From assembly GCF_019112545.1 (NCBI RefSeq), contig NW_025064894.1:772297-836296 (forward strand): 64,000 nucleotides of DNA, written 5' to 3'. A model generated the notes under the pieces. That model made no database searches and was not told the origin of the DNA. It saw only the letters and a list, made by a program, of their open reading frames with translations. Shown piece by piece: positions 1 to 11,444 of this stretch (the first letter of the stretch is position 1; each line of letters begins with the position of its first letter). The stretch comes from Guyanagaster necrorhizus (taxonomy: Eukaryota; Basidiomycota; Agaricomycetes; Agaricales; Physalacriaceae). The position numbers and the translations under genes were made by a program.

Positions 1-129
1 AGACCTAAAAGTGTTCCAATGATGGAAGCTAGGAGTTCAAAGAACTCTTGATCAAAGTTTGGATCTAATGAGTTGATAGAGAGCATTCAGTTTTCTCCAC
101 ACTATAGTGTGTGAGGAAAGAGAAGAAGA

Positions 130-142
130 AGCTTTGAGCTAA
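130..142 (-). promoter_or_regulatory. Putative self-priming primer-binding site of element E
   Basis: On the minus strand, directly after the LTR, the sequence TTAGCTCAAAGCT is the reverse complement of the LTR segment at 301-313 at 12 of 13 positions. The single mismatch is a G/A transition at a former CpG. It does not resemble the usual TGG-starting tRNA-complementary site. Confidence 0.5.
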
Positions 143-143
143 T

Positions 144-614
144 TATTAGACTCAAACATCACATAAACAGATATATGTGATAAACAGCTTAGTCCCCTCA
201 CACTTCAGGAGATCAGCTGAGTCTACTGATGCATAATCTGATTGGTATGTCACAAGGCCAAGTGAATCAGCTCAAGAGTAGAATGGTGTGAAGATAAACT
301 TTAGCTCGAAGCTGGAGATTATCAGCAAGAGCAAGCTGTCTTAAATATCATACGAGTTATAACTAATAATAATACTACCTATTGTATATTGTCAAGTCCT
401 CTGTGCCCATTGTCCTTGGGCATCACTACCATACATAAAAGACTGATTGTGCATCATTGGCAATACTGTTGCATTGAAAGACAATGATGGACTTGGCTAG
501 TTGTGATGACTAAGCCTTATCCCATGGTCTTAAGCACTTGTGTTGGCACTCTAACTAAGCATAAATAGGGGTTAATCATAGAAAATAAGAAATAGAAATA
601 GAAAAATTGTAACA
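144..614 (-). repeat. LTR of element E (471 bp)
   Basis: The right part aligns base for base in long stretches with the reverse complement of the 464-bp LTR at 44181-44644, including the segments around 'gcattgaaagacaatg' and 'actaagcataaatagggg'. On the minus strand it runs from TGTTAC at 614 down to 144. It contains the 13-nt stretch (301-313) that is nearly complementary to the primer-binding site at 130-142. Confidence 0.8.
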
Positions 615-1860
615 GCAGTGGAGAGGATGCAACAGATGTGATTATAAAAGGGTGGAAGTGATTTTTGGATCATTGAAGTATACTGATTGTCTTCAATCTT
701 CAGACTCATCTCTTTGATTTGTTCATAGAGGATTTTCATTTTGGCAAGGTGTTCATATATATTGTCTTCATCAGGGCATGTCATATTTCTGAGCTGAGTA
801 AGGAGATGCTCTCACACAAGATCACTCTTGCCAGTCATAACAGTGATGAGCTTCTTTCAGACAAGAGTGGCTGTTGCCTTGCTTTTGATCTCATTGAAGG
901 TAAAGTCAGAAATGGCTTTGTAAATGATATTACACATCTTTACCTCTTTCTGCTCATATTCCTCTAGCTTATTCTCTAGCTTACCTAAGTTATCATCTGA
1001 GAGTGGATATGAAAATGCAGTATTGGAGGACCAGTAGAAGTTTCTCTTGTGCTCAACAGAGTGCAGGGATATGCAAGCTGTTCCTCAGAGATGCCAGCCA
1101 AGGCCCTTATCCAGGAACTTGGTGATGAGCTTATCTGAAAACACTACCCAGTTTGATCCATTGTCTGCAAGCTTTGTTATGCTAACTAGCTTTATTTCAG
1201 TTGTTATGGACATGCTGGTAGCAGGGTCCATAATCTGTTGGAGTTAACAAGATAGGAGTGTGGATATAGTGAATGAGGAAAAAAGATTTGGAAGAGAATG
1301 GATGCTAGAATAAAATGTCATAACATTAATCTCAGCATTGTGGTTGAAAGCTGTGTTATTTACCTAGAATAAAATGTCATAATGTTACTACATAGATGAT
1401 AAGTAAATACAGTCAAAGATAGATAGGTATAGAAGGTGCTCACATCTCAGTGTTGTGGTTGAAAGCTGAGATGTGCAGAATAGTGTGACATGCTGAAAAA
1501 GAAAGAAATATCAAATAGGTAAGTGAATGTGTTTGTATTGTACTATTCCTATGTCTAACAGCTGGTTTGAGCATATGCTCCCTTTTCAGTATAATATTTG
1601 ATGACCTCTGTCCATTGTTTGGCAACTGTAGTCACATGATGAACCAAATACAGTGTACCATCATGAACATGCTGAGACATTAAGAATTGTGCCACAGCCT
1701 TATCCTTGTCCCATTGGCAGATTTCAATAGCCTGCTCCTCAGTGATATGATGAGTATAACTTGGGTGAGGTGTAAGACTATTAAAGTGCCCCCACTTATC
1801 TTTTGCTGCAATGGCTATTTCAAAGCAGGTGCTGAAGATAGGCCAACTGATGTTGTTTGT
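615..1860 (-). pseudogene. Ty1/copia-type gag remnant
   Basis: Minus-strand reading gives pieces typical of the UBN2/copia gag family. One piece (about 1800-1560) contains 'WDKDKAVAQFLMSQH' followed by a 'TTVAKQWTEVI' stretch. The second (784-615) contains 'DEDNIYEHLAKMKILYEQI' and then 'SLPPFYNHICCILSTAV', where the LTR of element E interrupts it. In-frame stops and a low-complexity duplicated segment (1306-1470) separate the pieces, and CpG is almost absent. No pol domain is visible in the window. It is a dead fragment that served as the landing site of element E. Confidence 0.6.
1306..1470. repeat. Imperfect direct repeat inside the copia remnant
   Basis: The motif 'tagaataaaatgtcata' occurs at 1306 and again at 1365. 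The following motif 'tctcag-attgtggttgaaagctg' recurs at about 1331 and 1444. These give two diverged copies of a roughly 60-110 bp unit. No coding potential is seen. Confidence 0.55.
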
Positions 1861-2450
1861 CTCAAGCTATAGTGCAGAGGTAGGGAGATTTGTAGAATTG
1901 GCAAATACATTTGTTATAGACATTTGAGAGCATTAAATATATTGCAATTGGCTACTTCAAATTCAGGTAAGGGTGGGGCCCATAACCTGTAATGATTCGA
2001 GGACCAATACTAATAGGTACAACATCAGTACACTATGAAATATCATAAGTTATAAGTACAGCATTAATCATTGTAATGCTCACCCCAACTGTCACAGTTA
2101 ACAGATGAGGAGAGCAACTGATGGATTATGAATACATAAATGACACATAGGTAAGACATTTATAACAGATACAAGGAAGATCAATGAAAAACGATACCTG
2201 TACAGGAACATCACTTATGTCATGACAATGCGCTTGCCTATGCATCGCCCGACAACTCCAACAGACTGCCACAAAGATATAAGCGGAATAATTACAGTCA
2301 TGAGTGGTCCATTGCTTTGTCTTTTGGACAAGTTTGACAATAATGCATAATGTATGGTGGCGTAATTTTTTAATGACAGTCTGCGGACAGACTGTTATGC
2401 ACTCAGGCCGATTTTCAATGATGTCCTATACTCATCCAGCGCGGTGAGGC
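1861..2450. other. Transition from CpG-poor repeat debris to host DNA
   Basis: To about 2200 the sequence is AT-rich, lacks CpG and matches nothing I recognise. From about 2230 CpG dinucleotides reappear ('gcgcttgcc', 'atcgcccgac'), which marks the left edge of ordinary host sequence. No gene is visible. Confidence 0.5.
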
Positions 2451-2456
2451 CGATCG

Positions 2457-3115
2457 TTGACTGATCTTATCTTCCTTGATATCATCACGGCTTCCCTACA
2501 CGACCAGGACTTTTCTCCTGACTACAGACAAGGGCAGACTACTGAAACACTTGTTGTGGCCAACGCCTTGGTTACTGGAGAATCCGACACTATTACTGAA
2601 AGTGAGGAGAAGTCGACACTGTTCGTCTTGATGCATGTAATGTGCGCCATGGTTTCCGGACTGCTCTTGGTATGCTCTTGCTGTGTTATTTAATGTTCGC
2701 TTTCAACTGAACATCGACCATTCGGGTTCTGATGCTAGTGAAAAATCTGGCACATTAGCGACTATTCGTTTAGATTTGGGGCCTGAACGATTGTCCAATG
2801 TTCAGAAAGTGCTGTGAGAAGCGTGCAACGTTTATAGCAGTCTTCAATCCGAAGAACTCTTTCTGCCTCTAAGGAATTCTTTTCGTTTGCATGACGCTGT
2901 AGGCGCTTTTAGGTGGTTTACCTACAGACGCCACGTCCGACTGGACGGGGAGAAAACCAGTGTCCGGCATCTCCGATATCATATTCATTGGAGGATCAAC
3001 CGCACAAGCACCTGCCTTGTTCGCATATAGCATATTCAGCTAGTCAGCTGTCATCAGCCTGATTGTCTTTGGTAACACCTTCCTTTTCACCGTCGTCGCC
3101 CTCTTTTATATCTAC
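2457..3115 (+). pseudogene. Decayed copy of the adjacent myo-inositol-type MFS transporter
   Basis: Conceptual translation parallels the intact gene at 3723. The N-terminal segment 'QTTETLVVANALVTGES' plus a first membrane helix ending 'VSGLLL' matches exon 1. A segment reading 'LDLGPERLSNVQK' matches exon 2. '[20 protein letters not shown]' (about 2937-2995) matches the start of exon 3 (intact gene: [20 protein letters not shown]). At about 3045-3115 it jumps to 'VSLIVFGNTFLFTVVALF', which equals exon 7 of the intact gene, so exons 4-6 are deleted. Stops and frameshifts separate the blocks. It lies head to tail with the functional copy, which suggests tandem duplication followed by loss. Confidence 0.75.
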
Positions 3116-3722
3116 AGAGTCCAAGGCTGTCAGATGTTTACCATGTCGTGACTCTAGTGTATTGGACTGACGCTGACCACAACGCGCGGACCGGAAGCTC
3201 CAGAGTATTTATCTGGACGGGGTACGGACCGTGGAATGTTCGACGACCTTCTCTGGACAGCTCTCGATATGAATTCTTATTGTCAAGTGCGCTTCGGCGG
3301 ATTTCCATGACATTCTACGGGTGGTAAGGGGTGTGATACGCCGCAAACTACGTGGAGCCGATGGGGGTCGAAGGCGGGGCTCAAAACCCGCCAAATATTT
3401 TGAAACTTAGCATTCCTCTTAGTAGTGATTTTTGCATCGTTTATGCTACCATATATTCCATGATTAATTATACCTTCCCACCTTAATAGACAATCACTAG
3501 AAGGCTACCAAGAGTAACAAATAGGAAAAAGTATTCCCGGTCCGAACCGTTCCGGTCGATCAATCGTGACCCCAATGCTGAAATTAGCCGGGTTTATTTT
3601 TTTGGAGGCATCTCTTCTGCTAACGACCATTGGGGATAGGAGCGGTCCCATGATTCCTTTCTCGACCAATATTTAAACAGGTTTCTGAACAACCCATCTT
3701 TCTTCTACAACCCGATAGCATC
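3116..3722 (+). promoter_or_regulatory. Upstream region of the MFS transporter
   Basis: About 600 bp between the decayed copy and the ATG of the intact gene. The last 70 bp contain 'ccaatatttaaacagg' (about 3667-3682), a plausible CCAAT/TATA-like core promoter about 50 bp upstream of the start codon. Nothing else is recognisable. Confidence 0.35.
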
Positions 3723-5853
3723 ATGGCTACCGTACACGTCCAGAACACGCCTACTTCTATTAACAGTGACGGAAAGAACGACCAGACTAATGAGTTATTC
3801 GAAGTGGCAAACGACTTGGACTCTGGAGAAATAAATGAACTTGCTGTTGTAGCAGAAGGAGAGGAGAGGACGACTTGGTTCGTCTGGACTTTAGTACTGT
3901 GTGCTACGATATCTGGACTACTTTTCGGTATGCTAGTCCACTTTTACCCATGGCGATTTTTACTGAACGTCTGCATCTGAGGGTACGATACTGGTGTAAT
4001 ATCAGGCGCATTAGTTACCGTGGGCTCTGATTTGGGACCAGACGCATTGTCCAGCGGCCAGAAGGTGCGTTGCGACGTGTTTCGGTCCACTAGGCCTGAA
4101 TCTATCTGATACTGTGCTGTCCTGGTGCTTAGGAATTTATCACGTCTGCTACGACCCTAGGCGCCCTTCTCGGCGGTTTTGTAGCAGGCGCCATGTCTGA
4201 TTGGACGGGCCGACGACTCGTGCTGGCCATATCTGATATCATATTCATTGGGGGAGCAATCGCGCAAGCAGTCTGTCACACTGTCTGGAGTATGGTCCGT
4301 ATTTCTCCATATAATTGCTGCGGTCCGTTCATGAGACCCTCTGTAGATTGGTGGACGATTCCTTCTTGGTATCGGTGTCGGATTGGCCTCGTGTATCGCG
4401 CCACTGTACATCCAGGAGCTCTCTCCAACGCGTCTCCGGGGCCGTATGGTTGTCATGAATGTGGTCGCTATAACGCTGGGACAGGTCATTGCATACGGCA
4501 TTGGAGCAGGCTTCGAGAATATGCATGGCGGATGGCGCTGGATGGTTGGCTTGGGATCCGTTCCAGCCGCTCTGCAATTAGTGTCTTTGCTGTTCCTTCC
4601 AGAAAGTCGTACGTGTATCCGACTTGCAGGGCCTGCTTATCACTTCGCTGACCCTCCTGACCATCAGCCCGCATCATGTTGTTGAGAGGCGACATCGCTG
4701 CCGCCCAGAAGATCATGACCAAGATCTATGCCCTCGCCAAGCCATCTGATGTGGAGCTAAAAGTGTGTATACTCGTCATGTGAAGTCCCCGTGTGTGATG
4801 CATCGTCATATATCAGGTTAAAGTTCTACAAGCATCCGTGAAGCGAAGTGTAGAGATTGCGAACAATACGACCTTTATGCAACGTTTCACGTCTATGCTA
4901 ATGAATCCAGTTTATCGCAGAGCACTCAGTAAGCCTGGTTAGTCAAGTAGCATGTTGTACTAACTTCCGCGTTCTAGTCGTAGGGTGTGGATTGCAAGCG
5001 TTCCAGCAGCTCTGCGGTTTTAATACACTGATGTATTACTCAGCTACACTTTTTGCATCCATCGGGTTTAACCAGCCGACTGCAGTTAGCTTGATCGTCT
5101 CCGGCACTAACTTTATCTTCACTATCATCGCCCTCACCTGCATCGACAGGATCGGACGACGGCGGATAATGCTCATTAGTTCGCCTGGGATGATCTTTGG
5201 GTTGACGTTGGCGAGCATATCTTTCCACTGTTAGTGGTATACTTTCCCTTCCGCTGTGTTCTTCTCATTCCTTTCCACCTCACAGATCTGACCATTCACA
5301 CTGGTGGCCAGCTCGTTGATGGCACCAAATACCCCACTTCATGGTCTGCCATCGTGTTATTATCTATGATTATATTCGTCGCATCATACGCTACTGGTCT
5401 CGGTAATGTTCCATGGCAGCAAGGAGAGCTATTCGCGCTCGAGAGTACGGCCCTTTTACTCGTCTTTTTTGATAATGGGACTAACAAATTACACTTCCAG
5501 TCCGTGGAGTAGGCACGTCCCTCGCTACCGCGACAAACTGGGCTGCCAACCTGCTCATCAACTCTACCTATCTCTCACTCATGGCGAAGATCACGCCTGC
5601 CGGTGCATTTGGTTTCTACGCTGGATTGTGCCTTTTGGGCTGGCTGTTCGTCATCTTCTGCTACCCTGAGACGGCGGGTCTTAGCTTGGAGGAAGTCATG
5701 ATGGTGTTTAAGCATAGCTTTGGGATCAAAGAGAGCGAGCGACTGAGGGAGCGGAAGCGGGAGGTGAAAGCGGAGGGTGTGGTGCATGATGTCGCGTCGA
5801 ATAGTGAAAAGGCTTCTACGGAGCGAAGGGAGGTAGCATCTCCTGATGTATAA
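3723..5853 (+). CDS. MFS sugar/myo-inositol (proton-coupled) transporter, ITR type
   Basis: Nine exons join without frame loss into a 560-residue, 12-helix sugar-porter protein: 3723-3927, 3982-4064, 4133-4294, 4347-4608, 4668-4762, 4817-4928, 4978-5229, 5286-5444 and 5501-5853. Signature segments are '[16 protein letters not shown]' (helix 1), 'SDWTGRR' (loop 2-3 GRR motif), '[13 protein letters not shown]', '[16 protein letters not shown]', 'PESPR' before the central loop, '[19 protein letters not shown]' (helix 7) and 'DRIGRRR' (loop 8-9). The inositol-transporter flavour comes from [17 protein letters not shown] and the late '[13 protein letters not shown]'. The family imports inositol or related polyols at the plasma membrane with protons. 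Length is normal for the family. A truncated tandem copy lies just upstream. The substrate is inferred from similarity recalled from the family. Confidence 0.92.
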
Positions 5854-6081
5854 TCCATTTACCACATATTACCAATGCCATTCCTTTCTATCCTTCTCTT
5901 ATATCTGAAAGAACTTCCAGAGCTCCGAAACCATGCTAATCCCTACTCGAGTGTGTTGGATCGCTCCCAACTTGCTAAGCAATACTATATACTAGCGGCA
6001 CAGTCACCGCATGCGACCACAGTTCAGACCGACATAGTAACGAAGTAATGGCAATTCAACATCATAAGCGAAAGAAACAAA
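5854..6081. other. Convergent 3' intergenic region
   Basis: A short spacer between the plus-strand transporter and the minus-strand 2OG-oxygenase-like gene. It holds both 3' ends; no other feature is seen. Confidence 0.6.
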
Positions 6082-7618
6082 TCAAGGGACATAAACGACT
6101 ATCACCGCGTTGACCACCAGCTTATCCAGCTGACCATTCGACACGAACGGAACACGCTCCTTGCCAACCGCCTGCACATTCCCATCCGTCAAAATGGTAA
6201 TCTCAGCCTCCAGAAGGGGAATAGCACCACTGCTCGCTATTCGCTGCCGCAAGTTGTCCACCTCCCCGTGAAGCTCGGGGTCTCCATAGGTACTGAAAGC
6301 ACCGCGCAGAGCAGGTGTGCCTCTCCGCACAATATCGAGACCAGGGCTGGAGATATCTTCGCTGAGGGATTCGACGAGGTGGTCGATTGGCCAGATGTAT
6401 CCTCCGGCGGTCCAATGTAGCTCAGGAGTGAGCTTGTATAGCCTGAGGGCATTGTACAATACCGAGTCCCCGCCTTTCAGCTGGTGAAGAGGTCGGTCAG
6501 TAAAGGCAGACGAGGTCACGAAAGAAGAGACGCACATAAGGCACCAAATATTCCGCCAAGACGTCCGCAGGACACACACCATAGTCATGAGAAAGGGAAA
6601 ACGCGACCTTCCTCCCTCTAGACATATTCAACACCGGAGCGAGCAAATCAAAGAACCCATCACTAGGGTTAACCAGCGGTTCCGCAACCACCCCCACCCC
6701 CACCCCCGTCCCAAACGTCTTGAGATACACCCCATACAGGATCGACAACCTACACCCCTTCTCGACCATCTCGACCTCATAGTCACAATCCGCAAGGAAG
6801 GCCGTCCACTCGATATCGCCGTTCTTGCCGCCTTTGCCGGTGAACCGTTCCTCCGCATTGGTGCTATCGGACCGGACGATGAGTGCGCCACCGCGGAAGC
6901 GCACGGGAAGGGTTACGGTGATGGTTGCTACCCGCCCATCGTTACGGAGAGAGCGAGACTGGGGCCCCATGCGGCCGCCGGAGACGATGACTTCGAGACG
7001 GTCCCGCCGAGTGGTGAGGTACTGGCCCTCGGGGAGGGAGGGGAAGAGCGTTGTCCGGATGGCTGCTAGGATGGGATGGTTGGCGATTTCAAGAGAGGTA
7101 GTGAGTGGAAGATTTGGGGGGAAGAAGAGCGATTCGTGCTCTGCGTATGAGTCTATATCTGATGTTTGGTGGGGTCGGCAGGCGGCGATGAGGACATCGA
7201 GGGCCGGGGGGGTGTTGTAGTCGACATCGATGGGGAAATCGAGGGAATGGGTTATTCCGCTCTGGAGAGTTAATGATCAGCAGAGATCGACATCACAGAA
7301 CGTGTAGCGTACCTTCGTCCGGAAAAACAGAACCAGCTGTGAGGGATCCAAAGGGATTCGACCAGAGATTGAGAACACGCGAGTTTTGGCGGTGAGAAGG
7401 CGCGAGATGTGATCTCGGTATATGAGCTCCTCTTCGTAGCCTTGGTGCAGAGCAGGCGCTACGGTGTGTGGGCGATAAGGTGACCTAATGCTGCGCTCGA
7501 TCTGAAAGTCGCCGCTGGGAAGGCTGGGGCTTGAGTAAACATAAGGTGTTCCGTCAGAGCCTACGCGACCATAGAATCCCAAGGGACTTGGTGCGCGGCC
7601 GCTCGGGGAGATATTCAT
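6082..7618 (-). CDS. 2OG-Fe(II) oxygenase-like fungal protein (prolyl-4-hydroxylase fold), possibly inactive
   Basis: Three exons (7618-7313, 7261-6536, 6480-6082) join in frame to 476 residues. Both introns are 49-55 bp GT-AG. Residues about 219-276 carry the recognisable core: 'FRGGALIVR', then 'IEWTAFLADCDYEVEMVE' and 'GCRLSILYGVYL'. This is the pattern of an abundant fungal group related to the prolyl 4-hydroxylase alpha-subunit 2OG domain (typical core: ADCEHEV...G.R..L.Y). In the usual motif the position after DCE is His, a metal ligand; here it is Tyr (residue 263), so catalysis may be lost. Many other fungal members are uncharacterised. No signal peptide. Substrate unknown. Confidence 0.7.
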
Positions 7619-9160
7619 TGGGGAGGTCGACGGGTCTTACGAGAGGAAAGCTAACTTTGTAGGGCTGCGCAAAGAACGGAAAACACGAGTTAAGGTTCCA
7701 TTGTCACGATGGAACAACGTGTACGATGATCGGAACATCTAGGCTTGCCTTCCCAAGCATGGAACTCGTTGTGACAGTTGACAAAGCTTTCACGATGAAT
7801 GAGACACGATTGACGTTATTGGTACTATCTCCAAGTACTTCGAAGGTCTGACAAGAAAGGGTATTACGCACCAAATTTGGTGTTTCCAGCTACCAATCGA
7901 CCAACAGTGCTCCATTATTATGATCCAGTGTGAAAGAACGAGGAGTAAAGCGTTCGGCCTTTCTTTTCTTAAGTAGTCAGAGGGAAAGTGCCACTTTATG
8001 CATGTACAACTCACCTACCACTACACGCTATGTCCCGTTTTTGGTATGATGCGGAGTGTGCTTCTGACAGTATGGAACGAACATGGTATCTTCATCCAGA
8101 CTTTCTTCAGGGTCCACTGCCATCCCTTGTTCTCGGTTTCGATATTCGTGTTGAGGAAACCTTTCTCCGAAGCAGTATCCTGTCACAGCGACGAGTTGAC
8201 GAACTTTTCATGTCCACAGCATATCGATGAAAAAGTGCAGAGAAAGGACACACAACAGTCACCGTCATAATCTGTGAAAAATTCTGGGCACTCGGAGCCG
8301 ATGTACCGAAAGGCGTCCGTTGCCGAATCCAGGGGGGAAAACCTTATTGTAAATACCGGAAGGAAAACTTTGAAAACAGGGCGAAATAAAGGGAAAACAT
8401 ACAAAACACGTGATTCCATTGCCATTGATCCAAATAGCTTAAAACTGCGAGGTTGATCGTGGATATACGTCTCACGGAATACTTCAGACAAAGTCGTGGT
8501 CGAAAAAGAAGAACAGCATGAGAGAGAGCATCGAACGAAAATGGAAACTAGAGTAAGATTGATTGCCGCATATACAAGTTTTCCTGCTTTGGAGAGAGGC
8601 TTCATCCAAGCGACGCTTATCATCACCTTCTGCTGACCCCTTTCGAGGACGCTGCACATCCCCGATGCAGCCACACACAGGACTTGGCCTCCGACCTTTA
8701 TCTGCCAGATCTGTGACAACGTGATTTTGTTGCGTGAAAGGAAACGACGGTGGGTTCACTCAAATCAAAGAAACGTTTGGCAGGTTACAGGATCACCAGC
8801 AGGCCTAGGATTTACCGAGTTCAAGAATATCAATACTTGTCACTTGCATTTCCGTCCGACCTCGTTTGCTTCGTCCCAGGGTTTCTTGTTTGATCTATCG
8901 TTCGAACATATCTCTGTCTTGAACTGTGTGGCCTGAACCTCTTGGCTGAACACCGGACCTATCAGGTGAATATCGTTATTTGCGTGCTTTGCATGGCAGC
9001 CAATACCATACTAGATTCGTGCTTCTCTACATCCCACCAGAACTTCCAAAGATCTCTTTATCCATCATGTGGACCGTGTTTTACCACGATTCATCGCGAA
9101 ATGGCAAATGGTTCATAAGGCTACGATCTACTAGTACTTTTGGCGGGCCGTTCAGCAGCC
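7619..9160. other. 1.5-kb intergenic region
   Basis: It separates the divergent 2OG-like gene and the GMC oxidase, so it should contain both promoters. I see moderately long open frames (for example minus strand 8183-8719) but no ATG in a good place, no splice pattern and no family resemblance. No tRNA or repeat was noticed. Confidence 0.4.
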
Positions 9161-11444
9161 ATGCACCTCAGGCTCCCCTTCCTTTTACTCCTTGCATTAT
9201 GCTCCCGAGTGCTTAGTGCGATATACGAAAGGCTCGAGGATCTTCCTACTCTTAATTTTGATTATATTATTGTCGGAGGTACGTGCCATTATTCGAGTCT
9301 TCACGCCGTATACTCATACAGACCAAAGGTGGGACGGCCGGAAACGTCATCGCAAACCGTCTCACAGAGGACCCGGACGTTTCTGCTCTTGTTCTCGAGG
9401 CGGGTGAATCGTAAGCACCCCCCTCTTTCGTTCTGTTCAATATGTTATCCTTCCTGTAGTACAGCCGATGTTCTCCTCTCCCAAGTACCTTTCTTTTTTC
9501 CTCGTATAGTGCCAGGAACAGTTTGGGACTGGAACTTCACCACGACTGAGCAACCGGGGTTGAACGGACTCTCTGTTCCGCTTCCCCGAGGGTTTGGACT
9601 GGGAGGATGTAGTGCTGTCAGTACGTCCCTTTACCACCTCAGGCTTTGGCCGCTGAAATTGACAGCTGAATGTAAACCCAGATGCTATGTTCTATACCCG
9701 CGGTTCCTCACAAGATTACGACCGTTATGCACAAATCAGTGGTGACCCTGGATGGGGATGGGATGCTTTGCAACCATACTTTCGAAAGGTTGGTCGAAAT
9801 CTCCCTTTTTCACACAAACTGTCATTCATCTTTTGGAAAGAATGAGCGCTTCGTTGCCCCAGCTGACCACCACAATACGACCGGTCAGTTCAACCCTGTG
9901 GTCCACGGCTTCGACGGAATCACAGACGTGTCTCTTCCTGGATACCCGCGCGCTACGGACAGCCTTATCATCCAGGCGACATCGGAGCTGCCCGACGATT
10001 TCCCGTTTAACTTGGATTATAATTCCGGGTACCAGTTGGGCATTGGTGAGGGCGTTTTTCTAAACTAGTGATCCGGAGACTTATGCTGAGTACGACACAG
10101 GATGGACACCCATGACGGTCGGAAATGGGACTCGAAGCAGCTCCCAAACGTCATATCTCGGGCCTGTATACATTGGCCGACCGAACCTGCATGTCCTGGT
10201 TCACACTCGTGTTACCCGGATTCTCCAGTCAGATACTAAGGATATCAGCAGGCCGCCAACGTTTAACGCCGTCGAGTTAACCCAGGATGCTGGGGGTGAA
10301 TGAAAAATTCCTAGCACACTAACTATTCCTGTTGACTGACATTCCGTCATCCCCTAGTAACCACGCATACCCTCGCACCTACAAACCTCAAGGAAATCGT
10401 TCTTTCCGCTGGATCCATTGGCACCCCCAATATACTCCTTCACTCCGGTATCGGCGACACAAAAGAACTTACAGCATTGCACATCACACCGACTCTCCAC
10501 CTCCCCGACGTGGGCAAAAACTTTACAGACCACCCCATCTGGAGCATGCTTTTCATCGTCAACAACACCGACACGATAGAGAATATCTATTTCAGAAACG
10601 TCACGTTCCAAGCAGACGCCCTGGCGGAATGGGAAGCGAATCGCACTGGGTTTTTAACGGCAGGAGCAGCCAATCAGCTAGGATTCCTTCGGATTCCCGA
10701 CGATGCGGGGGTTGTGGAAGGAGAACCGTGTGCTGGAAATGAGACAGCGCATTATGAATTTATTCTGTCGGTCCGTAACTCTACTCATTCACTGTGCTAG
10801 AAGAACCCGAGTCAAACGTGAACCTCTCTTGTAGAACGGTGTCTTCCGAGATCCTATCCCCCCAACAGGGAACTTCTTTTCAGTCAGGCCAGCGGTTATG
10901 TGTCCTCTATCGCGTAACGCCCGACCTAACACATTTAAAATTTTCCAATCTTTTGCTAATATTCAATCGTACTAGGCGGGAACGTCACTATCAACAGCAC
11001 GAACCCCCTGGACCCACCACTGATTAACCCCAACTTCCTCTCCCATCCGCAAGACCTCGCCATTATGCAATACGCCATCGCGAGTGCGCAGAAATTCGTC
11101 ACCGCCGCCCCCGTGTGGGATGGGTACATCCTCGGGCTCGTGACGAACACCACCGAAGACGATATCAGGAACGGCACAGCCAGTCTATTCCACCCCGTAG
11201 GGTCGGCAAGCATGTCCCCCGTGAATGCGGACTGGGGAGTGGTGGACCCTGATCTGGTGTTGAAGGGCGCAAAGGGCGTGAGGATCGTCGATGCGTCGGT
11301 TTTGGTGAGACCCCCCCTCCCCTTCCGTAGAATCATCCTCGCACTGAAGTGACTTGCCAGCCATTTTTGCCTGCCGCGCATACTCAGGTGCCGGTATATG
11401 TGTTTGCAGAAAGAGCTGCAGATTTAATCAAAGCAGCCAGATGA
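9161..11444 (+). CDS. GMC oxidoreductase, aryl-alcohol oxidase type (AA3_2), secreted
   Basis: Ten exons join in phase to 594 residues: 9161-9278, 9329-9410, 9460-9616, 9666-9788, 9841-10045, 10101-10295, 10358-10770, 10835-10913, 10976-11304 and 11361-11444. Residues 1-20 are a signal peptide ('LPFLLLLALCS'). 'DYIIVGGGTAGNVIANRL' (about 34-51) is the FAD-binding Rossmann motif. 'VLEAGES', 'LPRGFGLGGCSA' and 'VLSAGSIGTPNILLHSGIG' (GMC signature 2) follow. The catalytic pair is His530 (in LFHPVGSASM) and His574 (in PAAHTQVPVYVF), 44 residues apart as in known aryl-alcohol oxidases. Several NxT/NxS sites suggest glycosylation. The family oxidises benzylic and polyunsaturated primary alcohols to aldehydes and makes H2O2 for ligninolytic peroxidases. 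The final exon is duplicated downstream. Confidence 0.93.

Larger units (their letters stand above)
1..614 (-). mobile_element. 5' end of a minus-strand Ty3/gypsy chromovirus (element E), cut by window edge
   Basis: Positions 144-614 are a complete LTR read on the minus strand (starts TGTTAC, close to the start of the LTR at 44181). Positions 143 down to 1 match the leader and early coding region that follows the 5' LTR of the complete element at 44181. The rest of the element lies to the left of the window. Its outer LTR edge at 614/615 cuts straight into copia-type gag coding sequence, so this element inserted into an older copia element. The predicted target duplication is GCAGT (615-619); its partner lies outside the window. 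Confidence 0.75.

Noticed and set aside
6587..7220. Plus-strand open frames opposite the 2OG-like gene
   Set aside because: Antisense shadows of GC-rich exon 2; the minus strand has introns in phase and family motifs.
8183..8719. 178-codon minus-strand open frame in the intergenic region
   Set aside because: It begins at a non-ATG codon and shows no domain, splice context or family resemblance, so chance is more likely.
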